Shown here piece by piece: positions 1-4,272 of a stretch of 6,007 bases of DNA. A program made the translations under genes and the position numbers. Below the pieces are notes generated by a model, which was not told the DNA's origin, made no database searches, and worked only from the letters and a program-made list of their open reading frames with translations. Within the stretch, counting starts at the first letter, position 1. Each line of letters begins with the position of its first letter. The DNA is from an uncultured Lachnospiraceae bacterium. Lineage in GTDB: Bacteria > Bacillota > Clostridia > Lachnospirales > Lachnospiraceae. The stretch is from assembly GCA_910583965.1 (NCBI GenBank), contig CAJUAE010000152.1:1-6007 (forward strand), read 5' to 3'.

Positions 1-73
1 TTGCCCAAAAAGAGGTATTTTTTTCCATAGACACAAACTTTTTTACACTACCATTTTTCACAATATTTTTAAG

Positions 74-113
74 AAAAGACCTGTTCATCAAATTTAAGAA
101 TAAGTCTTTTTTT
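74..113 (+). terminator. possible weak rho-independent terminator
   Basis: AAAAGAC (74-80) can pair with GTCTTTT (104-110), extended inward past one mismatch by TGTTC/GAATA. A run of seven T covers 107-113. Part of the T run is used in the stem and the loop is about 11 nt, so this is weaker than the other terminators in the window. It would end a gene lying left of position 1. Confidence 0.3.
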
Positions 114-308
114 ATTGTGTGCAAATATGTTTACAGGACAATCCGGTAGGTAGTCACAAGAAAAGTTCATAGAATAATTTGCTGGAAAGTTATTGCTCGT
201 ACTGTCATTATGGTCGTAATCGTATATAAAGACATATATATTTGTGGATATAGTGGATAAATCTGTGAAAAAACTCAAAATTTCCAAAAAATATTTTCTA
301 TAAAACTA

Positions 309-336
309 TTGACACTCCAGCAGGTAGTGTTACGAT
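309..336 (+). promoter_or_regulatory. candidate promoter with a dyad in its spacer
   Basis: TTGACA (309-314), a 16-nt spacer and TACGAT (331-336). The spacer region holds ACACT (312-316) and AGTGT (326-330), a 5-bp inverted repeat with a 9-nt centre, so a repressor or MerR-like activator could bind between the boxes. It would give a leader of about 200 nt before the CDS at 546. The -10 match is only four of six and no other promoter for that CDS is clearer. Confidence 0.4.
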
Positions 337-545
337 GCGTTCACGCTAAACAAATACCTAAACTAAGCGAAGCAGTAGGCGGTCAGATGGTTGTATCAAT
401 CGGGCGATTGTCGAAAAGTAGCAAGATAGGGGGAAAAATAGAAAATTCCAAATTTTAGCAAAACTATTTATAAACTCGAATTTTCCATTTGTGATGCGTA
501 TAAGTTAAATATCAGTAGAACAACTTAAAACAGGAGGAAATGTAC

Positions 546-956
546 ATGGCAGTAAGAAATATTGAGGAAACAAGAGCAGAGGCGGTAAAGAGATTGGAAG
601 CTCTGAAGGTGCATAAGAATGTGCTGAATGAGTTTAAGGGAGAAGAAAAGCTGAATAAGTCGGAACATATGGGAATTTTGTATTGGCTAGATGACGAGGA
701 ACAGGCAATGGTAAATGAGTTCGAGAAGAAGCATGAGGCGGTTGTTTATCATGTTATCCACCAGCTTACGAACATTGGCGATCTATATAGCCTTTTGTAT
801 GTGAAGCGGGATAATTCCGAGTGGGAGTTAGATCGTGAGGACTTGGAAGAAGGACAAGTATTAGCATATGTGATTAACAAGACAATGCCGGATTGTTCGG
901 AGTTTGGACGCATCGGCGTGAAGCCATTTATCGGAGGTGTCATTAGAATTTGGTAG
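546..956 (+). CDS. conserved accessory-element protein of unknown function (136 aa)
   Basis: A 136-residue soluble, acidic protein with no signal peptide or membrane segment. I do not recognise a named domain. The sequence type (an N-terminal charged helix with EETRAEAVKRLEAL, a central YSLLYV segment, then WELDREDLEEG and a C-terminal SEFGRIGVKPFIGG) resembles short hypothetical proteins I associate with conjugative elements and prophages of Clostridia. That is recollection, not a search result. An ATG at 540 is in frame, but AGGAGG at 532-537 leaves only 2 nt to it and 8 nt to the ATG at 546, so 546 is preferred. It appears to be a single-gene unit, ending 67 bases before a strong terminator. 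Role unknown. Confidence 0.8.
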   Translation: MAVRNIEETRAEAVKRLEALKVHKNVLNEFKGEEKLNKSEHMGILYWLDDEEQAMVNEFEKKHEAVVYHVIHQLTNIGDLYSLLYVKRDNSEWELDREDLEEGQVLAYVINKTMPDCSEFGRIGVKPFIGGVIRIW

Positions 957-1020
957 AAGATATTTAGATATAATAGCATATAGGGCAAAGAGAGTATTGC
1001 TATTGTGGTACTAATACATT

Positions 1021-1052
1021 AAGGAAATCTGTTGCAGCAGATTTCTTTTTTT
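1021..1052 (+). terminator. strong rho-independent terminator after the 546-956 gene
   Basis: GAAATCTG (1024-1031) pairs perfectly with CAGATTTC (1038-1045) around a 6-nt loop. Seven T follow (1046-1052), and upstream AAG can extend the stem into the T run. It isolates the 546-956 gene from the membrane-protein gene. Confidence 0.9.
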
Positions 1053-1168
1053 GTACTATATTATTATATATTAGGGATGCTTGTTTTGCAAATGGCTGTT
1101 TTTATCTTTATAAGCTTGTAAAAACTGACAAAATAATTTGTTTGATTATTCCATTTTAGGACATATTG

Positions 1169-1177
1169 TGTTATAAT
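1169..1177 (+). promoter_or_regulatory. extended -10 promoter for the membrane-protein gene
   Basis: TGTTATAAT (1169-1177) is a perfect -10 hexamer with the TGn extension. No good -35 lies 16-18 bp upstream, as expected for extended -10 promoters. The start point would be near 1184, giving a leader of about 28 nt before ATG 1212. Confidence 0.55.
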
Positions 1178-1211
1178 AATCCATATTTTGTTGACAGGAA
1201 TGGAGTTTAAT

Positions 1212-2030
1212 ATGAATAAAAAGATTATTGAGGTATTACAAAAGTTTGGGGGGGTAATTTTATTGGCCACAGTATATCCATTTGGAATGTATCTACTGTG
1301 GAAAAATAAGAAGTATGATAAAACATATAAGATTATTCAGAGTATAAGTTGTTTTATACTTTGGATATCATTAATTGGTTATGTAGTATATATTAGACCA
1401 TTGACAGAGGAATCATCATTACAGGTAGTAGAAAAATCAGAATCAGAGAATCGGGAATTAAGTGAACTAATTAAGGGAGAAGATGAAACATTATCAATAA
1501 CAGAAGAACAAAGTCTTATAACTATTGCTACAGATAATACTATCTTAGAAGTTAATGAAAAGGAAATTCAAGAACAGGAAGAAATAGAATCAACAATAAA
1601 TGAGGTTCTGTCTGAAACAGAAGAAATTGAAGAAATAAGTAGTTTAGATGTTACTACCAAAAAAGTGAGTGAATTAACTTTTGATGGAGAATCTGTAATA
1701 GATGTTGCAATACGTGATATGAAACAGTATGAATATATTAAAGATGTGTTTATAGAAGTGGATGAAAAAAAGAAGGAAATTAATATTGTTGTGCAAATAC
1801 CATCTTCTACAGATACGGAGACAGCAAAAATGGCTGGGGAAGATGTTGCTAGATACCTTGCAACAATGGCTAATTTTGCAAATAGCTATTATGAAATGCC
1901 AAGTAGTAACAACATTGGTGGTATTTATAGTAAGTACAACTTAATAATATATATTGATGATGGAAACGGAAACTATAATATATATGGAGCTAAAGTTACA
2001 ACTTCAAACAAAATTACGTGGAGATATTAA
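1212..2030 (+). CDS. two-pass membrane protein with acidic linker and extracytoplasmic C-terminal domain
   Basis: A 272-residue protein. Two hydrophobic segments at about residues 12-30 and 41-61 flank a lysine-rich turn (WKNKKYDKTYK). By the positive-inside rule the turn is cytoplasmic and the long C-terminal part faces outward. Residues 65-155 are a Glu/Ser/Thr-rich, low-complexity linker. Residues 160-272 look like a compact alpha/beta domain, with a TAKMAGEDVARYLA helix and the strands YNLIIYIDD and YNIYGAKV. I do not recognise the family. The Pro-Gly-containing first segment followed by a Lys-rich turn recalls short membrane anchors in other Firmicutes proteins. ATG 1212 is chosen because GGAG (1202-1205) sits 6 nt upstream. 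An in-frame ATG at 1200 has no site. The gene is clearly more AT-rich than the antirepressor genes, suggesting separate acquisition. Function unknown: perhaps a surface sensor or exclusion-type protein, but nothing proves this. Confidence 0.82.
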   Translation: MNKKIIEVLQKFGGVILLATVYPFGMYLLWKNKKYDKTYKIIQSISCFILWISLIGYVVYIRPLTEESSLQVVEKSESENRELSELIKGEDETLSITEEQSLITIATDNTILEVNEKEIQEQEEIESTINEVLSETEEIEEISSLDVTTKKVSELTFDGESVIDVAIRDMKQYEYIKDVFIEVDEKKKEINIVVQIPSSTDTETAKMAGEDVARYLATMANFANSYYEMPSSNNIGGIYSKYNLIIYIDDGNGNYNIYGAKVTTSNKITWRY

Positions 2031-2040
2031 TATTTGGGTA

Positions 2041-2097
2041 AAGAGAAGGTGAAAGCCTTCTCTTTTTAGGACAGTAGCAAAAAATGCTGTCTTTTTT
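2041..2097 (+). terminator. two tandem terminators
   Basis: First stem: AGAGAAGG (2042-2049) with CCTTCTCT (2056-2063) and T to 2067. Second stem: GACAG (2070-2074) with CTGTC (2087-2091), an A-rich loop, then six T (2092-2097). They end the membrane-protein transcript immediately before the first RHH promoter. Confidence 0.88.
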
Positions 2098-2107
2098 ATT
2101 TTAGGTA

Positions 2108-2152
2108 TTGACATTCTTGTACGTACTGATATAATATACTTGTACGGACAAG
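2108..2152 (+). promoter_or_regulatory. promoter and operator of RHH gene 1
   Basis: TTGACA (2108-2113), a 16-nt spacer and TATAAT (2130-2135). Direct repeats CTTGTACG start at 2116 and 2139, 23 bp apart, on either side of the -10 box. The first runs into the palindrome GTACGTAC (2119-2126). The second is part of the dyad CTTGT-acgg-ACAAG (2139-2152). A protein bound to both would block RNA polymerase. The placement relative to the -10 box matches the promoters of RHH genes 2 and 3. Confidence 0.85.
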
Positions 2153-2167
2153 AAAGGAGGGTAGAGA

Positions 2168-2338
2168 ATGTCGCCAAGACCAAAATCGGATAAGTCCAAA
2201 CATCACCGTTTTGAATTAAGACTTGATGATGAAATGGATAAAATGTTAAACGAGTGTTCAAAGAAACTTGAAACAAGTAAAACAGAAGTAATCAACAAGG
2301 GAATTAAAATGGTAAAATCAGAACTGGACAAAAAATAA
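2168..2338 (+). CDS. ribbon-helix-helix repressor 1 (56 aa)
   Basis: A small Arc/MetJ-type ribbon-helix-helix DNA-binding protein. The predicted layout is a basic N-terminal arm (MSPRPKSDKSKHH), a DNA-contacting strand RFELRL at residues 14-19, helix A from 20 to about 34 and helix B from 37 to 53. The outward strand residues R14, E16 and R18 correspond to the base-reading triplet of Arc. It should act as a dimer or tetramer on the repeats in its own promoter (2116-2152). AAGGAGGG (2154-2161) lies 6 nt before the ATG, so the start is secure. Unlike the other two RHH genes it has no antirepressor behind it; only the two RNA hairpins follow. Autorepression is inferred from the operator position and from RHH family behaviour. 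Confidence 0.88.
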   Translation: MSPRPKSDKSKHHRFELRLDDEMDKMLNECSKKLETSKTEVINKGIKMVKSELDKK

Positions 2339-2424
2339 GACAGTCCGCACCGACCAAAGCACTGACTGTCTTACACGTTACACACGCCAAAAGGAGTATG
2401 CTTTATTATTGTATCTCTTTTTGG
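2336..2424 (+). ncRNA. double-hairpin RNA element, copy 1 (degenerate)
   Basis: Hairpin A: ten perfect pairs (2336-2345 with 2364-2373), starting on the RHH stop codon, with an 18-nt loop. Hairpin B: CCAAAAGGAG (2387-2396) with CTCTTTTTGG (2415-2424), one wobble, and the loop TATGCTTTATTATTGTAT. The order matches copies 2 and 3, but the arm sequences are unrelated. I find no good downstream SD partner for the 3' arm, consistent with loss of the antirepressor here. Confidence 0.55.
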
Positions 2425-2445
2425 TATGGTTGTAAAGCATTGAAA

Positions 2446-2461
2446 GGAACTGTTTTGTTCC
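2446..2461 (+). terminator. possible weak terminator or hairpin
   Basis: GGAAC (2446-2450) pairs with GTTCC (2457-2461). Only a short AT-rich tail (AGAATTTT) follows, with no proper T tract. It could end the RHH1 transcript inefficiently. Confidence 0.25.
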
Positions 2462-2482
2462 AGAATTTTGAAAAAAAAGATA

Positions 2483-2525
2483 TTGAAATATGGTTACACA
2501 TATGTTAAAATAATGTGTGTAACCA
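2483..2525 (+). promoter_or_regulatory. promoter and operator of RHH gene 2
   Basis: TTGAAA (2483-2488), a 17-nt spacer and TAAAAT (2506-2511), with TG at 2503-2504 making it an extended -10. A perfect 10-bp inverted repeat, TGGTTACACA (2491-2500) and TGTGTAACCA (2516-2525), flanks the -10 box. Half-site positions relative to the -10 box match RHH promoters 1 and 3, but here the second half-site is inverted. Confidence 0.85.
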
Positions 2526-2530
2526 ATAGA

Positions 2531-2539
2531 AAGGAGGGG
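2531..2539 (+). promoter_or_regulatory. ribosome binding site that fixes a TTG start
   Basis: AAGGAGGGG lies 5 nt before TTG 2545. The first in-frame ATG is at residue 22, inside the DNA-binding strand, so it cannot be the true start. Confidence 0.8.
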
Positions 2540-2544
2540 AGTTA

Positions 2545-2727
2545 TTGGGCAAGGAAAAGCCAGGTAAACGCACTGATGACCCTAAGATTTTCCAAACAAG
2601 AATAAGAATGTCAGAGGAAGATTTGATGTATCTTGAGTATTGTGTAGAGCGTACAGGAAAATCAAAGGCAGACATTATCCGAGAGGGTGTCAGAAAAGTT
2701 TACTATGAATTAAAAGAAAAAGAGTAA
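2545..2727 (+). CDS. ribbon-helix-helix repressor 2 (60 aa, TTG start)
   Basis: An RHH DNA-binding protein. Residues 1-15 form a basic, flexible arm. Residues 16-22 (FQTRIRM) are the DNA-reading strand, with Q17, R19 and R21 pointing to the groove. Helix A is about 23-37 and helix B about 40-57 (KADIIREGVRKVYYEL). The reading triplet differs from both other RHH proteins, matching its distinct operator sequence. The gene lies 118 nt upstream of the Rha-type antirepressor, with an RNA double hairpin starting at its stop codon and no terminator between. One transcript from the 2483 promoter would therefore carry both, so this protein should repress itself and the antirepressor. The arrangement parallels Arc/Mnt and Ant in phage P22. 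Confidence 0.9.
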   Translation: MGKEKPGKRTDDPKIFQTRIRMSEEDLMYLEYCVERTGKSKADIIREGVRKVYYELKEKE

Positions 2728-2809
2728 TCGTATCAAGTTTGGCGACCAGAACGATTACTCAAGTCCGAGGTTTCCCTCTATGAAATATTCTATCATAAAG
2801 GGAAATCTC
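2722..2809 (+). ncRNA. double-hairpin RNA switch candidate, copy 2
   Basis: Hairpin A: ten perfect pairs (2722-2731 with 2751-2760), with the RHH stop codon inside the 5' arm and a 19-nt loop. Hairpin B: 11 pairs (2767-2777 with 2799-2809, one G-U), one mismatch, then TATGA (2779-2783) with TCATA (2793-2797). The apical sequence TATGAAATATTCTATCATA is nearly identical in copy 3. The 3' arm can pair instead with the antirepressor SD: 2802-2813 with 2828-2839 gives 12 contiguous pairs, three of them G-U. The 5' arm GAGGTTT is an exact copy of the SD segment 2832-2838. The two folds exclude each other. Confidence 0.72.
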
Positions 2810-2845
2810 TTTCAAGAACAATTTTTTGAAGGAGGTTTTATTATT

Positions 2846-3298
2846 ATGTCTAATATTGGAAATGTACTCACATCTATGGAAGTTGCGCAGATGGTGGACA
2901 AGAAACACTATGACTTGTTGAAGGACATTAGAAGATACACGTCGCAATTAGGAGAAGGGAAAATCTCCGTCTCCGATTTCTTTTCAGAATCAACCTATAC
3001 AACAGAGCAGAATAAAACGGTGGCATGCTACCTTGTCACGAAGAAAGGCTGTGAGTTTATCGCCCACAAACTGACAGGGCAAAAGGGCACAGAGTTTACA
3101 GCGCGGTATATTAACCGTTTTCATGAGATGGAGGACGAACTAACAATTATCAACCCCTCTGATATATCCCTTGGCGAACTAGCCAGTTACCTTAAAATCA
3201 TGGACAAAGTTGCAGTCCGACAAAACCTAGCGCCGCACAAGATTGCTGCAAACTTCAAAAAAAATAAAAAAATGCTTGACTTATTGCACGCGCTATAA
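2846..3298 (+). CDS. Rha-type phage antirepressor, C-terminally truncated (150 aa)
   Basis: Residues about 7-97 match the phage Rha (pRha) regulatory family: MTS-type start VLTSMEVAQMVDKKHYDLLKD, a central DFFSEST, the hallmark CYLVTKKGCEFIAHKLTGQKG and FTARYINRFHEME. Residues 103-138 (NPSDISLGELASYLKIMD to APHKIAANFKK) form a second module shared with the P22-type antirepressor at 3645. Such proteins usually inactivate a phage repressor or modulate phage gene expression. ATG 2846 follows AAGGAGG (2829-2835) by 10 nt. An in-frame upstream ATG at 2780 lies in the hairpin B loop and would add 22 residues. Against its paralogue the protein stops about 30 residues early; the last dozen codons lie in the promoter DNA of RHH gene 3, so the tail looks deleted. 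The N-terminal domain is complete, and activity is uncertain. Confidence 0.85.
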   Translation: MSNIGNVLTSMEVAQMVDKKHYDLLKDIRRYTSQLGEGKISVSDFFSESTYTTEQNKTVACYLVTKKGCEFIAHKLTGQKGTEFTARYINRFHEMEDELTIINPSDISLGELASYLKIMDKVAVRQNLAPHKIAANFKKNKKMLDLLHAL

Positions 3299-3311
3299 TA
3301 TACTTATTGCA
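3276..3311 (+). promoter_or_regulatory. promoter and operator of RHH gene 3, inside the end of the antirepressor gene
   Basis: TTGACT (3276-3281), a 17-nt spacer and TATACT (3299-3304), with TATAAT also present at 3294-3299. Direct repeats CTTATTGCA at 3280-3288 and 3303-3311 are exactly 23 bp apart and overlap both promoter boxes. The sequence TATAATATACTT is shared with RHH promoter 1, and measured from it the repeats sit at the same offsets (-14 and +9). The TAA of the upstream antirepressor (3296-3298) lies within it. Confidence 0.83.
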
Positions 3312-3334
3312 AGGGCAGAAAGCGGGGTGATAAA

Positions 3335-3517
3335 ATGAGCCCTAGAACTGGTAGACCACCAAAAGAAAACCCTAGAAATGTCAACTTAAATATAAGAATA
3401 ACGAAAGAGGAATCTGAAAGAATCCAAAATTGTGCTGATAAGCTGAATATGACTAGGACAGATACCATTATGAAAGGTATTGGCATGGTAGAAAAGAAAA
3501 TAGAACAAAAAGAATAG
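3335..3517 (+). CDS. ribbon-helix-helix repressor 3 (60 aa)
   Basis: An RHH protein with a proline-rich basic arm (MSPRTGRPPKENP), a DNA-reading strand at residues 16-22 (VNLNIRI; N17, N19 and R21 in the reading positions), helix A about 23-37 and helix B about 40-57. The MSPR start and the KGIxMV segment of helix B are shared with RHH1, so these two are closer to each other than to RHH2. The ribosome binding site is GGGGTGA (3324-3330), 4 nt from ATG 3335. It precedes the P22-type antirepressor by 127 nt with a double-hairpin RNA between. The CTTATTGCA repeats in its promoter are the likely operator. Together with 3645-4250 it forms the most complete copy of the module. Confidence 0.9.
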   Translation: MSPRTGRPPKENPRNVNLNIRITKEESERIQNCADKLNMTRTDTIMKGIGMVEKKIEQKE

Positions 3518-3609
3518 AGGTTGCGCCGTCTGGAAAACTAAGCAACCCCTATCACCCACAAGAGATACACCCTTGTATGAAATATATTATCATATGAGGG
3601 TATCTCTTG
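3514..3609 (+). ncRNA. double-hairpin RNA switch candidate, copy 3
   Basis: Hairpin A: 3514-3524 with 3542-3552, ten pairs and one mismatch, a 17-nt loop, again overlapping the RHH stop codon. Hairpin B: 3559-3567 with 3601-3609 (nine pairs), a 2-nt bulge CA, 3570-3573 with 3597-3600, two wobble pairs, then TATGA/TCATA, with the apex TATGAAATATATTATCATA. The alternative pairing of the 3' arm 3599-3609 with the SD region 3628-3638 gives 11 contiguous pairs, four of them G-U. Its register matches copy 2, and the pairs at 2803-2804 and 3600-3601 show compensatory changes. Confidence 0.72.
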
Positions 3610-3644
3610 CAACCAAAAATTTTATTGTAGGAGGTACTATTTTT

Positions 3645-4250
3645 ATGCAGGATTTGATTGTAAAGAATGTTGATGTGATGGGAGATTCTATTAAAGCCGC
3701 AAAAGACACAGCCGGTAATATTTGGGTTGGCGTGCGCTGGGTATGTAATGCGCTTGACATGACAGAAGGGCAGACGAAGCGGCAGATTATGAATATCCAA
3801 AAGGATATGGTTTTTGAAAAAGTAGGATCTAATCAGATCCCACTTCCAACAGACGGAGGAATAAAAGAAGTTTTCTGTATTCGGCATGATTTCATTCCCT
3901 TATGGCTTGCAAAGATTTCCATAACCGAGAAGACCAGAGAGGAGCGACCAGAGTTTGCAAAAAAGCTGATGCAGTACCAGTTAAAAGCAAAGGACATTTT
4001 AGCAGATGCTTTTTCGCCTATTAATAATATTGCATTTAACCAAATATGTAATCCTTCTGAAATCTCCCTCGGTGAGTTAGCCAGCTATCTTAAAATCATG
4101 GACAGAATAGCCCATCGGCAGAACCTAGCGCCGCACAAGATTGCGGAGAACTTCAAGAAGGTATCGGCGCAGTTTGGCGTGGAGCTGACAGAGGATTTTG
4201 TAAAGGCGCCGGAGTATGAGCAGTTGACGCTTGAAAGTTTAGGGAAATAA
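3645..4250 (+). CDS. P22-type phage antirepressor (201 aa)
   Basis: Residues about 5-123 fit the P22 antirepressor N-terminal domain family: an opening strand pair with GNIWVGVRWVCNALDM, then TEGQTKRQIMNIQKDMV, PLPTDGGIKEVFCI, the hallmark IPLWLAKISIT, and ERPEFAKKLMQYQLKAKDILADAF. Residues 136-201 are a C-terminal module starting PSEISLGELASYLKIMDR and ending YEQLTLESLGK; its first part is near-identical to the Rha protein's C-terminal module. Family members bind and inactivate phage repressors, allowing induction or superinfection effects. ATG 3645 follows AGGAGGT (3629-3635) by 9 nt. The open frame continues upstream from TTG 3573 without a ribosome binding site. The SD can be masked by hairpin B. 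The preceding RHH gene and this gene appear to share the 3276 promoter. The protein looks intact. Confidence 0.9.
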   Translation: MQDLIVKNVDVMGDSIKAAKDTAGNIWVGVRWVCNALDMTEGQTKRQIMNIQKDMVFEKVGSNQIPLPTDGGIKEVFCIRHDFIPLWLAKISITEKTREERPEFAKKLMQYQLKAKDILADAFSPINNIAFNQICNPSEISLGELASYLKIMDRIAHRQNLAPHKIAENFKKVSAQFGVELTEDFVKAPEYEQLTLESLGK

Positions 4251-4272
4251 GAGGAGAAAGGAGCGTTGTACC

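Larger units (their letters stand above)
1..539. other. AT-rich gene-free stretch upstream of the first CDS
   Basis: No credible gene is seen on either strand. The only long open frame (minus strand, 287 to 69) starts with TTG, lacks a ribosome binding site and has a low-complexity translation. The stretch contains a possible terminator (74-113), two tandem DnaA-box-like 9-mers (243-260), a candidate promoter with a dyad (309-336), a perfect palindrome CAATCGGGCGATTG (397-410), an 8-bp inverted repeat GAAAATTC/GAATTTTC (441-448, 478-485), and a weakly repeated block (302-349 against 460-508). The middle part (about 310-440) is less AT-rich than its flanks, so an untranslated RNA or a decayed gene is possible. 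I recognise neither. Confidence 0.6.

Noticed and set aside
69..287. Minus-strand open frame of 72 codons
   Set aside because: It starts with TTG, lacks a ribosome binding site, and its Asn/Ser/Phe-rich translation is typical of AT-rich noncoding DNA.
749..1270. Two minus-strand open frames (988-749 and 1270-1064)
   Set aside because: The first is antisense to the 546-956 CDS. The second crosses the promoter and start of the membrane-protein gene. Neither has a ribosome binding site or a protein-like sequence.
1762..1944. Plus-strand 60-codon frame within the membrane-protein gene
   Set aside because: A shadow frame inside a continuous, well-supported CDS.
2004..2276. Minus-strand 90-codon frame
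   Set aside because: It overlaps the tandem terminators, the RHH1 promoter and the RHH1 gene, and has no ribosome binding site.
2398..2508. 36-codon frame beginning ATG 2398 just after AAAAGGAG
   Set aside because: Only one base separates the SD-like sequence from the ATG. The frame runs through hairpin B and the RHH2 promoter, and the peptide is not protein-like. The SD-like sequence is better explained as the hairpin arm.
2722..2760. Hairpin A structures as intrinsic terminators of the RHH genes
   Set aside because: The stems are good, but the loops are 17-19 nt and no T tract follows any of them, so transcription should continue into the antirepressor genes.
2780..2845. Upstream start for the Rha-type antirepressor
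   Set aside because: In frame, but the strong SD fits ATG 2846 and the Rha domain starts after it. Kept only as a possible leader product.
2346..3534. Common loop motif CGWCYRRA in the three A hairpins (2351-2358, 2743-2750, 3527-3534)
   Set aside because: The match is degenerate and its position within the loop varies, so chance is the simpler explanation.
2336..3609. Repeated hairpins read as a CRISPR array
   Set aside because: The hairpins alternate with genes, their arms differ in sequence, and there are no short identical repeats with spacers.
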